A stretch of DNA of 64,000 nucleotides, from contig NW_014577667.1 in the NCBI RefSeq assembly GCF_000485595.1, positions 83,546 to 147,545 on the forward strand, read 5' to 3'. Positions 1 to 10,490 of the stretch are shown one piece after another. The notes below the pieces were generated by a model, which saw only the letters and a list, made by a program, of their open reading frames with translations, searched no databases and was not told the DNA's origin. This stretch comes from Priapulus caudatus (taxonomy: Eukaryota > Priapulida > Priapulimorpha > Priapulimorphida > Priapulidae). The number at the start of each line of letters is the position of its first letter. The stretch's first letter is position 1. A program made the translations under genes and the position numbers.

Positions 1-655
1 TTGGTGGAGGATGAGACCTTTACCTTTTCTGCGCCGATGTGACTTGTGGGTGGAAGGGCGGATGTACTTTGGCAGTCTATTCTTGCTGCGGTATGTGTCG
101 ATAGGAGTTAGTGTAGGGTGCCAGATTTATGATACCCGGATGAGATCAAGTCATGGATTGATTATTGTTAATTGGGATGATGAAATAAGTGCTTTAGAAC
201 TGTATGGTTCCTGAACGACGGTCACACAACTCTGTGCAGGTGTTGAGAAAATGGCATGGATGATATCATTTTTTAGCAGTCGCCTTGACATCGGCAAGAT
301 GATGCTTAGTTGCCATGGGGTGTCGTTCGGGGGTGCGTACGGTCAACATTTGGCTACGAGTCAAATCGAAAGCTCGAAAAACCGTTGTGACCAACATGCT
401 TGTCAAATGGTTACGTAGTGTGACTCCTATGGGAGAGTTAGATGAACGTCCTATTTTGGGCACGCCAGTCGACCTACACGCCATGGAAAATGCGCATAAG
501 TCAATTCTAGGTTCCAACGGATTTGCTCATTTCTATAGTATGTGAATGAATAAGGACTGGCCCCAAACATATCACTCGGGTTTTGATATTTTTTTTAAAT
601 TATGCAAATTAGGTAGATTTTGGCAATTTCACTATGCATTTCAGTGTCTGCCTAC
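1..655 (+). repeat. Hairpin-headed interspersed repeat (family H1) with upstream flank, insertion-rich copy
   Basis: This stretch aligns along its length with 2020-2623, including the unique-looking flank before the repeat proper. The repeat proper starts near 273 with an AGCTCGCCTTGACATCG-like hairpin, corrupted here. This copy carries many extra single bases relative to 2020-2623, so the short open frames in it are not meaningful. Either it is a decayed tandem duplicate or it is poorly corrected sequence. Confidence 0.75.
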
Positions 656-710
656 GTAGTCACAACAAGTATCTGCCTCACAAGAATCGATGGCTGGTGT
701 TATCAATCAT

Positions 711-1072
711 AATATCAGGAGTGAATAATAATGCTGAGAGGGTCTATGTCCCCCAGGGTGCTGCCAGAACGTACCCTGGGTACGTTTCCGGAACGTACCC
801 TGGTACTATCTAATATGCCGGACCGTACCTCGCCTACTCCACTAACGAGTCTAGGGAGTCGCTTACGCCTACTCCGTAACTCTAACCCTAACCCTAACCC
901 TAACCCTAACCCTAACTCTAACCCTAACCCTAACCATATCAGATAGTTACCAGGATACGTTCCGGTATACCGGACCGTACCCAGGGTACGTTCCGGCAGT
1001 ACCCTGGGGGACATAGGCCCTATGAGCAATAATAATAGTGAATAATAATCTATTATTATTCACTCCTGATAA
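711..1072. repeat. 22 bp palindrome split by a transposon
   Basis: The left arm (713-732 plus the first bases after the target duplication) and the right arm at 1050-1071 are exact reverse complements once element 733-1027 and one target-site copy are removed. The rebuilt pre-insertion site is a 22 bp inverted repeat around an 11 base loop. The transposon therefore landed in the stem of an existing palindrome. Confidence 0.8.
733..1027 (+). mobile_element. Foldback MITE M1, copy 1, with telomere-like core and 9 bp TSD
   Basis: The element starts GCTGAGAGGGTCTATGT and ends in the imperfect inverse, ACATAGGCCCTATGAGC. The long terminal arms contain repeated GGAACGTACCCTGG and GTACCCTGG blocks. 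Between the arms is a run of CCCTAA units (about 884-945). It is flanked by a perfect 9 bp direct repeat AATAATAAT at 724-732 and 1028-1036. No coding capacity is visible. A 9 bp target duplication is usual for Mutator-like elements; that assignment is inference, the boundaries are read directly. Copies 2 and 3 are at 3383-3648 and 9728-9940. Confidence 0.9.
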
Positions 1073-2019
1073 TATCATTCATCAAATGCCATTACCAACC
1101 GATTCTTATCACTATAGTGTATGGTACATGGTGTAAACAGTATAAAGTTCGGTTATTGTGGGTACCGAAATCTGATTGCATGCCAGCTATATGCAAATAT
1201 ATTTTTTACTGAAATTCCGACCTTACAAAAACGACCCATTATCATTGAATAGAGTCATCAAGTAGGTACAAGCACTTCGGTTATCAGTACAAGCCAACTT
1301 TAGGATTATGTTCAAGCCTCTAGTGCAATACATATTATGTATATACATGAATATATACATTCATTCACGGTCTCAGACATGATAGCTGTCAGCACGTGTC
1401 CATATAGATGTGATCTGATGCTTTCAGCTGTTGTGCTGGAGTGATGTAATAATATGAATGAAGGACCCCTGTGTTACAATGATAACGCATGCCTTTGTGA
1501 GGCAGTGCTTGAATGTAGCTCATCATGAGCATGTTTGTAGGGAACTCAGCTGCCACATTACCGTGTAATTAATTTACACAGACCAGCAAACGCACCTGTT
1601 GTAGGTGCGGGTATATATCTGATGCTGCTCACGTTCGATGTAATGTTACCATGGCAACGCGTGCAACCACTGACAATGGTGAAAAAAGCCGACAAGATAT
1701 AATTTCACAAGAATTTTCTATTGAAAATGATATAATATGTATGCGTTTCGAGTTATCTAGGGAAAACAACTTATTGTAAGTTAATGATAACATGAACCGA
1801 TCAGCAGCCTAGGTATGTTAAGAATATCATATTGAATGAGTGAGATGCATACTTTCGCTGATGTACAGGTGAAAGTCAAGAAAGTCTAAAAGCATTTGCG
1901 CCATGCTCATGCAGCAGGCGGGGAAATTTTCCTCGACGCCATGCTCACACAGAATTGCAGGAAGAGGTACCGATGGGCTTATCACGTGATCAACACATCA
2001 TTCACCATTCGGGATGATT
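1073..2019. other. No recognisable feature
   Basis: AT-rich sequence without a convincing coding frame, RNA gene or repeat. Short open frames look random. Confidence 0.6.
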
Positions 2020-2623
2020 ACGTTGTGGAGGGATAACCTTTACTTTTTCTGCGCCATTACTGTGGTGGGGGTGTACCTTTGGCATCTATCTTCTGCGTAT
2101 GTGTCATAGGATTTAGGTAGGAGTCCAGATTATGATACCCATGGATAATCATATTGATATTTTTAATTGATGATAATAATGCTTTAAGAGGCTTATGGTT
2201 TCCTACACGGTCACACGTACAACTCTGTGCAGGTGTGAGAAAATGGCATGGATGTATCATTTTTTAGCTCGCCTTGACATCGCCAAGATGAGCTATTGCC
2301 ATGGGGTGTCGTTCGTCGTACGTCAACATTTGGCTACGGTCAACGATAACTCAAGAACCGTTTGACCCACATGTTTCAAATTGCATATAGTTGTTACTCA
2401 TATGGGAGAGGTTTGAACGTCTTATTTTGGAACACGCCAGTCGACCTACACGCCATGGAAATGGCCATAAGTCAATTCAGGTTCAACGGATTTTGCTCAT
2501 TTCTAGTATGTGAATGAATAAGGACTGGCCCCAAACACATCACACGGGTTTTGATATTTTTTTTAAACTATGCAAATTAGGTAGATTTTGGCAATTTCAC
2601 TATGCATTTCAGTGTCTGCCTAC
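2020..2623 (+). repeat. Hairpin-headed interspersed repeat (family H1), clean copy with flank
   Basis: The repeat proper begins near 2265 with TTTTTAGCTCGCCTTGACAT, which folds because AGCTC and CTTG pair with the following CCAAG and GAGCT. It continues with CCATGGGGTGTCGT and a conserved stretch ending near GGACTGGCCCCAAACA. Related copies lie at 1-655, 2620-2890 (partial) and 63038-63440. No protein is encoded. The class is unknown to me. Confidence 0.75.
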
Positions 2624-2890
2624 GGTCAACGATAACTCAAGAACCGTTTGACCTACATGTTTAAAATTGAATACAGTTGTTACTTGTTACTCCTATGGGA
2701 GAGATTTGAACTTCCTATTTTGTAGCACGCCAGTTGACCTACTTTCGAGCCACGCCTACTTTTTGGCAAAAATGAAAATAGCCATCTAAATTCATTCGAT
2801 TTTGTTAAATTTTGGTATGTGAATGTGTAAGGCTAGCCCGAAAACAGTTGCTGCTCCTATGGGAGAGATGACAACGTCCTATTACGTTTA
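2620..2890 (+). repeat. Partial H1 repeat in tandem with the preceding copy
   Basis: The text restarts at CTACGGTCAACGATAACTCA, which also occurs near 2331-2352, and follows the same order: ACATGTTT, TGGGAGAG, CACGCCAGT. It is truncated and diverged relative to the clean copy, suggesting local duplication within the family. Confidence 0.65.
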
Positions 2891-3120
2891 TTTCGTCTAA
2901 CTGGTCAACAACTCTGCAATCATACCTATATACGTGTAATATTGTGTTTTAGATTTTTCGTTACAGTAATTTGAATGGAAAATTTTGTTGTTTTTATTTG
3001 CGCGATATTCGAAAACTAAAATGGCGATCATATAGGCGTAGCACCATCTCTCGTCAAGATTTCAGACTTTCAGATGTGAAACATTTATTTTCGCATCAAG
3101 ACTTATGCATATTTCATTAT

Positions 3121-3178
3121 CAAGAGTATATAATGAGAGATATGCTATATAATGGGAATTCTCCCATATATACTCTTG
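3121..3178. repeat. Short AT-rich hairpin
   Basis: CAAGAGTATATA at 3121-3132 pairs with TATATACTCTTG at 3167-3178, and a second palindrome, ATGGGAATTCTCCCAT, lies inside. The flanking sequence from 2890 to 3382 holds nothing else that I recognise. Confidence 0.6.
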
Positions 3179-3382
3179 CTTTATATATCCCCCCTCCCTC
3201 TTCTATCACACCCAAGGTGAGCTAAAGTGTCATTGACACTTTCATTATTAGAAAGTAGTCAGTCAGGCATGTGCAGTATGATCGACACCCAGGAATAGAA
3301 TTTACTCTCCCTCATTGATGATGTCCCAGCAGATTTTATGATCTGTCATGTTTCAGGTGATTTGAGGTTAGCAGTCACTGGA

Positions 3383-3648
3383 GCTGAGAGGGTCTATGTG
3401 CCCCAGGGTACTGCCGGAACGTACCCTGGGTACGGTCAGGTATGCCGGAATGTACCCTAGTACTATCTAATATGCCGGACCGTACCTCGCCTACTCCACT
3501 AACGAGTCTAGGGAGTCGCCTACGCCTACTCTCTAACCCTAACCCTAACCATAACCATATCAGATAGTTACCAGGGTACGTTCCGGTATACCGGACCGTA
3601 CCCAGGGTACGTTCCGGCAGTACCCTGGGGGACATAAACCCTATGAGC
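3383..3648 (+). mobile_element. Foldback MITE M1, copy 2, with telomere-like core and 9 bp TSD
   Basis: Same termini as copy 1 (GCTGAGAGGGTCTATGT; CCCTATGAGC). Two to three CCCTAA units remain in the core near 3533-3550. It is bounded by a perfect 9 bp duplication GTCACTGGA at 3374-3382 and 3649-3657. The core is shorter than in copy 1, so the telomere-like tract varies in length between copies while the arms are conserved. Confidence 0.92.
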
Positions 3649-3657
3649 GTCACTGGA

Positions 3658-4267
3658 TCGCTGGCGTTGCTGTAGCACACAGCTACTAACTGCTAGTTAT
3701 ATGAGTGCCTGAAAGTGCTGATTGAACTTGTGCAGTTGTCTCTCATATTCATTTTGTTTCACATCTCATGTTGATGCCATAGCATAATATTCCTTATGAC
3801 AACATCCCGTGATGCTCTATAACTATAACTATACTACATACAGGCTCCTCGCCACAGAGTGCGCGTGCGTGTACATTCCATTTCACATTAAGGCTGTAAG
3901 CGATGCTGATTACATCGTAGGTACATGCACGATTTCACGTGCATGTTCTGCTAAATCATGAATATTCTACCCCATATGAAGAACCCTACCAGTCTTAGAA
4001 CTGCGAGCGATGGGTAAATCTGGATGGATCCTAGATGATAGAACACGTCTCAACGTCGAACATTTAACCTTTTCAGGCCGAACCACTGACGACGTAACAG
4101 CCACTAACGCAGCTTCGTTCGACGCGCTATAACGACTCCAGTATTAGACACGACGCTCTGCTGAAGGTAAAATCAGTCACATGAAGTCATGTCTATCGTT
4201 TGCGTGCACTATAACGTTGTCAAGTCAAGTTTACCGTTAACCTAGCTGCATGGACATGTTGTTGGTC
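3658..4267. other. No recognisable feature
   Basis: Mixed-composition sequence without an open frame or repeat that I can support. Confidence 0.5.
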
Positions 4268-4333
4268 CATGTCTCTGGCCATGATTCCCCATCAACTTTT
4301 AAAAGAGTTGTTGAGGGATCATGGCCAGAGATG
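4268..4333. repeat. Hairpin with about 29 bp arms
   Basis: Arms 4268-4297 and 4305-4333 are near-complementary: CTCTGGCCATGAT in the left arm pairs with ATCATGGCCAGAG in the right. The loop is short and AT-rich. It could be a miniature foldback remnant or a small RNA hairpin; nothing in the sequence distinguishes these. Confidence 0.7.
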
Positions 4334-4396
4334 TAATCACTACGTTTTGTAAACCCTACTTGAGTTCGTTGGGGGTTGTCAGCATGGAAGTATATT

Positions 4397-4767
4397 TTAA
4401 GGTGATTACGTCACTGTAAATAGTAAAAGTAAAAAAAATCATGTCCACTTTTTCACAAAATGTAAGCGATTCTGTTCACTTTCTATGGTTAAATTGCTGC
4501 ATTATAATTCCTATTTTGCTATGCCGTTCGATGTGAACAAACACTCGTGACTCATACATCCATAGCAAGCATTTAATGTCATGATCAATATAGCAAATCG
4601 CCCAGGTTTTTTTGGATGTTTGACTAGTTGGGAAATAATCCTATCAGTATCAGGTAAGAATTTGAGGATACATTTAGTCCCGTTAGTACTTACTTTTCAT
4701 GTAAAAAAATTGCAACAAAAAGTTTACAAATATACACCATAGAAAATTCGTGACGTGGTCAATTTAA
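4397..4767. mobile_element. TTAA-flanked MITE (family T1), copy A
   Basis: It starts TTAAGGTGATTACGTCAC and ends in the inverse of TTAAATTGACCACGTCACG. The interior is shared with 6364-6741 (TTTGAGGATA, then CGTTAGT, TTACTTTT, ATGTAAAAAAA). TTAA at both ends is the target site used by piggyBac-type transposases; that link is inference because no transposase is present. Confidence 0.75.
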
Positions 4768-5261
4768 GTATGTTTTTATGTGCCAAGGCTGTTGTTCGTT
4801 TATGACCTGTATCATCCACAGCGTCAGTTGTAGTTCATGCAGTTCGGTCTGTCCGAATGCCAGGCCATTATGGCGATTGTTTTTAAAGGTCCGGTCCGGT
4901 CTGTTGACTCAGAATTGGTGTGCAAATAGATTGCATTATTTCGTGCCTTATACGATGCCCCGATGCATTAGATTCACTACTTAGTACTATTTATATATAT
5001 TACATTATATTATATGTAGTTATTCACGACTATTTCACACTGTACCCTTGTGTTTACATGTCCAGAAATTTCATGTAAGGTATCATGTTTAAAAATATAT
5101 TAACATTAATGTCCGCTACACCTATCTTCAGTGCATGATCTGTGTTTTTAAACGTTGTATTCTACTAGCTTTTCAGGTCGTTGGCTCTAAAGCATTGAGT
5201 AGTTGCTGGATAAAGAGTATTGTTAGGTAAGTAATATAAGGAGTATGTGCTTTAATTATTA
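4768..5261. other. No recognisable feature
   Basis: AT-rich sequence; nothing supportable beyond a GGTCCGGTCCGGT motif near 4889 that recalls the cluster at 54075-54165. Confidence 0.5.
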
Positions 5262-5835
5262 TTAGCTCATCTGACGAGGTCAGATGCAGCTTGTAGAATC
5301 GCATGAATGTCCGTCCGTGCGTCCGTGCGTCCGTCAACAGTTGGGCACAAATCTTAACCGCTCGACGTACGGTCACGGTATTCGGGACGCCGGGGGGGGG
5401 GGATTGTGAAAAGGACTCAGGATGACAAATTTGGGGGTCAAGGGTCAAAGGTCAAGATGTGTAAACGGAGGGGGCATATTTCCCTCTTAACTTAAGGTAT
5501 AGGAGGAAATACGGAATTGCGGCACAAATCTGAACGGGTCGACCTATGCTCTTAATATTCGGTATATTATAGTGTGATGGGCAGGAAACCCATCACCAGT
5601 GCGAAATTGGAGGTCACGGGTCAAAGGGCAGTGGGGGAAAGGTCAGATATCAGACATTTTCTGAGGACATGGCCTAATGAACAGAGTGAAAAACTTTTTT
5701 GTTTCAGCACTGACCTACCATTTTTATCACTTTATTGAAAGGACCAGGAAATGTGCTTTCCACTGACGTGCGAAGAGTAAGTGTCTGATAACCTTTTGAC
5801 CCTCAAGAGGAGGGTTAAACATGGTTTCCTGAACT
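5262..5835 (+). repeat. Hairpin-headed interspersed repeat (family H2), copy 1
   Basis: It begins TTAGCTCATCTGACGAGGTC, whose ATCTGAC and GTCAGAT form a hairpin closed by AGCT on each side. A GTCC-rich tract, CAACAGTTGGGCACAAATC and a body of GGTCAAGGGTCAAAGGTCAA follow. It ends near TTTTGACCCTCAAGAGGAGG. A full inverted copy is at 39500-40090. The head design (AGCT hairpin, GTCC tract, CAAC-TTGG) resembles family H1. No coding capacity. Confidence 0.8.
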
Positions 5836-5898
5836 GCCTCAATGACATGCTGTCATATTCATGGCACATCCATAATCTAGAAACCCAATAAGCCTGCA

Positions 5899-5966
5899 TG
5901 GATAGCCGAACGCGTACAGCACGGGCGTCACGGCTGAAAGGGCGTTGGATCGAATCCCATCTGATT
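5899..5966 (+). repeat. Possible tRNA-derived SINE head
   Basis: GATAGCCGAACGCG resembles an internal RNA polymerase III box A, and GGATCGAATCC about 45 bases later matches a box B. No tRNA cloverleaf closes, so it is not a tRNA gene. An AT-rich tail follows to about 6110. This could be an old tRNA-derived SINE; confidence is low. Confidence 0.35.
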
Positions 5967-6115
5967 TGTTATTATTTACCTGTTTTCTGTATTTTTCTAT
6001 CTTTATCCATTTAACTATTTTTTTCCAATTAACGCAAATATTTACATGAGTTATTTACAACAATTTAATAACAAAATTTTTTTTTTACAACAATTAATTT
6101 TATTTTTATTTTTTA

Positions 6116-6140
6116 ATAGGGTTAGGGTTAGGGTTGGGGT
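6116..6140 (+). repeat. Short interstitial telomere-like tract
   Basis: Three tandem TTAGGG-type units ending in GGGTTGGGGT. No inverted-repeat arms are apparent around it, unlike the tracts inside M1 and the elements near 44.1 and 48.9 kb. Confidence 0.8.
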
Positions 6141-6363
6141 ACGTCACAATGCACCATAAAACAGGAGTTTCAGGCACGCGATTTGTATCAACCAATGGGA
6201 TTTGGGAGGTATGCAGAATGCAGAAGGTTGCTGAAATGATGTGTACGCAACTGCGTATCTGCATATGTGCACCTAACAAAGGTGTCACTACGCACAACTT
6301 AAATGTTACGTTTATAATCGTAGCAACAGCCCTCAGATGAGCCCAGACACTCTGCAGCTCTTG

Positions 6364-6741
6364 TTAAAGTGATTATGTCACGAATTTCTAGCACCATCAA
6401 GTAGTATATTTGTGTGTTATTTATACAAAATAAAATGTATGAAAATACAATTAGTGTTTCTGTTTACTTTTCATGCTTATATACCTTCTTTATATGCCCT
6501 AATTTGTCGGTGAAAAACCGAGAGCCGCCAGTATCTGAACAGTACTGGGGAAATAGTGTTAGACAACAGAAATGACTAAATCGTCTAGATCTTTGCAAAT
6601 TTAACCAACGTAAAAACATTTTTATCAGACGAGAGTTTGAGGATATATTTAGTAACGTTAGTTCTTACTTTTAATGTAAAAAAAGTGCAATTTTTTTTTT
6701 ACAATTTTTACCATAGATAATTCGTGACGTAGTCAATTTAA
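6364..6741. mobile_element. TTAA-flanked MITE (family T1), copy B
   Basis: It starts TTAAAGTGATTATGTCACG and ends with the inverse of TTAAATTGACTACGTCACG, matching copy A in ends and interior. The arms share a TGACGTCAC-like core. Its 378 bp length is close to copy A (371 bp). Confidence 0.78.
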
Positions 6742-6789
6742 TGTAAACATTGATGAAAATTAGGTACTGATAATAGTACATGGCTTACA

Positions 6790-6827
6790 TTCTATCGATC
6801 TATCTCTTTATCTATCTATCTGTCTAC

Positions 6828-6915
<88 letters not shown>

Positions 6916-7145
6916 AAATAATAATGTATATATATATATATATATATATATATCCATCCGTCCATCCATCCATCTCTCTCTCTCTCTTTCTCTCTATGTC
7001 TCTCTGTCTCTCTCTCTTTCTTTCAGTTTTTGCCTGTTTGTCTGTATGTCTATCTGTCCGTCTGTCTGCCTGTCCGTCCACCTGTCTCTTTGTCTGTCTG
7101 TCTGCCTGTCTGCATGTCTGTCTGTCTGTCTATTTATCTGTCTAC
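6790..7145 (+). repeat. Compound microsatellite (TATC, TA, CATC, TC, CTGT)
   Basis: About 30 TATC units, then a TA run, CATC units, TC-rich sequence and CTGT/CTGC units. Open frames through it are composition artefacts. Confidence 0.95.
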
Positions 7146-7397
7146 AATAGGTTTGTTATAGATAGGAGTATAATACTAATATAAGGGAAGGAAAGAAAGT
7201 GAATGAGGTAGGTGATGGGATAGGTAGAAGGTAAAGAAGTATAGAAAGAGAAGGTGGATGAAGCAGAGGTAGTGTGTTTCGCATGCACCAATGATATATA
7301 CACTGCGTGGCTGTGAAATGTATGAATAAACAGGCTTCGGCCCCCTGTGCGTCACACCTGTGTATAGCTATTATAGGTGGTAAATAACAGTAGAGTA

Positions 7398-7575
7398 TGG
7401 CATGTATTTTGTTTCATAATTCGATTTTTTGTTTTATTGTTGATATTTATCACAATATAAACATTCAACTGATCGACCATGTTCGATTCACGATCAGAAT
7501 GATTCGATTCACGGATCAATGATTGATTCACGACGAAATGATTCGATTCGCGGATCGAATCATTTTGAAGTCCGT
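7398..7575 (+). repeat. Left inverted flank and GATTCGATTCACGGATC repeats
   Basis: ATGGCATGT, TTTTGTTTCATAATTCGATT and TTGAT..TTATCAC at 7398-7452 reappear inverted at about 10610-10675. They are followed by imperfect repeats of GAATGATTCGATTCACGGAT, which recur in another arrangement at 8890-9130. Confidence 0.7.
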
Positions 7576-7599
7576 GGATCGAAATTAGAGGAAGAGGAC

Positions 7600-8690
7600 G
7601 AGGTTATTAATGCAGAGGGAGAGATAAGATGTGCAGGAGGAAGGAGAGAGGTAGAGACGAGGAGAAGGTAGTGGGGAAGGAGGAGGGAAGGGGTGAGGTA
7701 GAAGAGGTAGAGCACGAGGGAAAAAGGTAGTGAAGTGAGGAGAGAAAGGGAGTAGGTAGAAAAGGGGGACGGAAGGAAGGAGAAAGGGTAACAGAAGGAG
7801 TCAGGACGAGGGTAGAAGTGGTCGAGAGGAGAGGTAGAAAGTTGTGAGAGAAGGAGTAGAGGAGGGAGGAGGTTAGAGAGGGAGAAAGTGTGAAGGGCGG
7901 GGGAAGTTGGAGATAGGGAAGAAGGGAAGTAGTGAGAGGGGGAGAAGTAGAAGAGGGAAGAGGTGACGAACGATGGTGGAAAAGGTGGAGAGGTAGAGGA
8001 GAGGGAGAAGGTAAAGAGGGAGTAGTGTAGAGGATGGTGGGGAAGAGACGGAGAGTAGAGGGGGAGCCAAAGTGGGAAGAAGGAGGGGGAGGAGTGAGGG
8101 TAGACATGTGGTGGGGAGGAGGTAGAGAGGGAGAGTGAGGGGGAGAATGTGGTGGAGGGGAGGGGGAGTTGGGAGATAGGGGAGAGAGAAGTAGTGGAGG
8201 GGGAGAAAGTAGAAGAGGGAGAGTCGAAGAATGTGGCAGAAGGGAGATATCAGAGGAGGGAAGAAGGTGAAGAAGGAGTAGGTAGAGGATGGTGGAGAAT
8301 AACGGAGGAGTAGGAGGGGCAAGAAAGTGGTGGAGAGTGAGGGGGAGGAGGGGGAGAAGTGGTGAAAAGGAGGGAGGAGGAGGAGGGGGAATAGTGTGAG
8401 AGGCGAAGGAGTGGAAGATATGAAGAGAGAGGTAGATGAGGGGAGAGGTGAAAGGGAGATGTAGAGAGGAGGTGGTAGAAGGGAGGAGGTAGAGAGAGTG
8501 GAGAATGTTGAGAAGTAGAGGCGGGGAGAACTGGGAGAAGAGGGGAGAGTGCGAAGATGAGTGGGAGAAGGCGTGGTGAGGGACGGATGGGAGGGAGGGG
8601 TCGAGGTAAGTGAGGTGAGTGAGAGAGGGAGGGAGAGAGGGAGGAGGATCGGTGGAGTGATGAGAGGAGGGAGGGGGTCGGGCGTCTTGT
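7600..8690 (+). repeat. 1.1 kb polypurine (GA-rich) tract
   Basis: The plus strand is almost wholly G and A, with scattered GTAGA and GTGG. It produces long Pro/Ser/Leu-rich open frames on the minus strand (up to 292 codons). These are rejected as genes because pyrimidine-only codons exclude stops. Such mirror-like purine tracts can form triplex DNA. Confidence 0.9.
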
Positions 8691-8889
8691 GCTCACCGAC
8701 CCGGCTCGCAGATGCACAATATAGTTGTAAGGCGGGCAAGATCCCGAACACGCCAGGGAATGATCGGGATGCGGGAACGCAACGTGGTCAGAGGGGAATG
8801 TATAAAACAGAGACGGGAAGGTCAGCGGTCGGGTCTGAGATCAAGTGGCGTGGCTCGGACAAGACAGAGCCGGCCAGCCGGAAAGCACG

Positions 8890-9130
8890 TAATTCCGTGA
8901 TCGAAGCGAATTCGATCCATGAATCAAATCATTCGATCCATGAATCGAATCATTGATCTGTGAACTCGAAGTATTCGATCTGTGAATGAAGCATTTGATA
9001 CGTGAATCGAATCATTTGACGCTGAATCGAATCATCGATTTCGTGAATCGAAGCATTCGATCTGTGAATCGATATGCTGATCGCAGATCGAATGATTTGA
9101 TCCAAAACTCGATTGGTTTGATGATGCCAG
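8890..9130 (+). repeat. GAATCGAATCATT degenerate tandem repeat
   Basis: About ten imperfect units of the type GTGAATCGAATCATTTGAT, related to the repeats at 7480-7570. The two blocks flank the polypurine tract. Confidence 0.75.
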
Positions 9131-9250
9131 CAATCGAATGGTTTGATTCTCTTTCTGATATAAAATCAATAAATGAACATTTAAAACAGGAATTATTGTC
9201 GATTTATTGCATATAACATAATATGATTTAAATAAAAATATTATATATGA

Positions 9251-9290
9251 CTAGCTGGAACGCCGCGCTACGCGCGGGCTTAGTGACTGT
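9251..9290 (-). mobile_element. Helitron-like 3' terminus
   Basis: Read on the minus strand, a CCGCGC-loop-GCGCGG hairpin is followed after about 8 bases by CTAG at the end, with T as the next host base. This is the usual 3' end (hairpin, CTRR, insertion between A and T) of Helitrons. The end at 51562 shares the ACTAGCTG motif. The 5' end, expected rightwards, was not found, so the length is unknown. Confidence 0.65.
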
Positions 9291-9727
9291 GATGCATGTG
9301 TTACCAGTACAGTAGTGTTATGTGTAATGTGTTATATGGAGAGTTTAGTTGTTGCACATGTTTGTTTTTTTATGGTTTAGATGTCAATAGAAATACATGT
9401 ACATCATGCTTACACGTAACACATTAACATTTTTTGGCAAGTACACAGTGAAATACACACACCCACACAGAAATGTTTTATTGATTGCTATGTACTGGTT
9501 GATGATACGGACTCCAAAGTTAGAATATAGATAGATGTGAATGGGCTGGTAGGTCGGGCGACTGATTAACCACGTTGTGCCGTAGCACGTAATATTACGC
9601 GCTTTCGCATGTTCCACTGTGTGCGACCAGGTAAATATTGCGTGTTGTGATCGCTTATTTCTACGCATGTTTGCACTCTGTGCGGACGACGTAATATTAC
9701 GTGCTTGTGATCCGGACCGCTTGTGAC

Positions 9728-9940
9728 GCTGCATAGGGTCTGTCCCCCAGGGTACTGCCGGAACGAAACCTGGGACGGTCCCCGTATACCGGAACGTACC
9801 CTGGTCACTATTTGATATGGTTAGGGTAGGGTTAGAAACTTAGGGTTAGGGAGTAGGCGTAGGTGACTCCCTAGACTCGTTAGTGGACTGTAACCCAGGG
9901 TACGTTCCGGCAGTACCCCGGGAACATACACCCTCTCAGC
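9728..9940 (-). mobile_element. Foldback MITE M1, copy 3, reversed, with 10 bp TSD
   Basis: Reversed relative to copies 1 and 2: it starts GCTGCATAGGGTCTGTCCCC and ends ACCCTCTCAGC. The core has short TTAGGG-like units (about 9818-9848). It is flanked by a perfect 10 bp duplication CGCTTGTGAC at 9718-9727 and 9941-9950. Smaller than the other copies (213 bp), with a shortened inner arm. Confidence 0.9.
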
Positions 9941-10154
9941 CGCTTGTGACAGCTCGCTGTTCACTGACACCAGTCGCACGGCCCGCACAGCATTGCAGAC
10001 TTCCAAAAAAAAATTCTGCTCTGATGAATTCAACTTGTACATCTCATATGAGAAAACTATGCGAAATAGGCTACTGAATATTTACTTCATTACATGGTTC
10101 GGTCTACTTACATTATTGGGCTTACAAAAATCTCAGACACACAGACACAGAACC

Positions 10155-10225
10155 ACTCATCTCTATAATATAATCATATATTATAGAGATAGATCATAGA
10201 TTATATATTATATTATAGAGATCAG
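10155..10225. repeat. AT-rich hairpin cluster
   Basis: CTCTATAATATAA and its inverse TATATTATAGAG lie a few bases apart, and TATTATATTATAGAGAT repeats the motif. A poly-T run follows at 10305-10328. Confidence 0.6.
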
Positions 10226-10490
10226 TGCACAGAACACAGAACAAAACGAAATAGAAACAGAACGAAAACAAAACAGCGCCCCCTATTTTCAGGCAAATAT
10301 TTACCTTTTTTTTTTTTTTTGTTTTTTTAAAGACAGAACAAACGGTTTTCAACCGAGTATAGTTTAGAACCCGTCCCGTGTACTCATCGATCTCTTCTGT
10401 GAGTTTGGCGCTATTTGGATCCAAACTGGCGGAGCCTTTCATTAACATAAATACATACATACATACAACATTCGCCGAATTATAGTAAGA

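Noticed and set aside
733-1027. CCCTAA tract as a chromosome end
   Set aside because: Only a few units, internal, and enclosed by transposon arms with a target duplication.
7600-8751. Minus-strand frames of 155-292 codons as proteins
   Set aside because: They are translations of a polypyrimidine strand. Ser/Pro/Leu/Thr content and overlap of several open frames show it is composition only.
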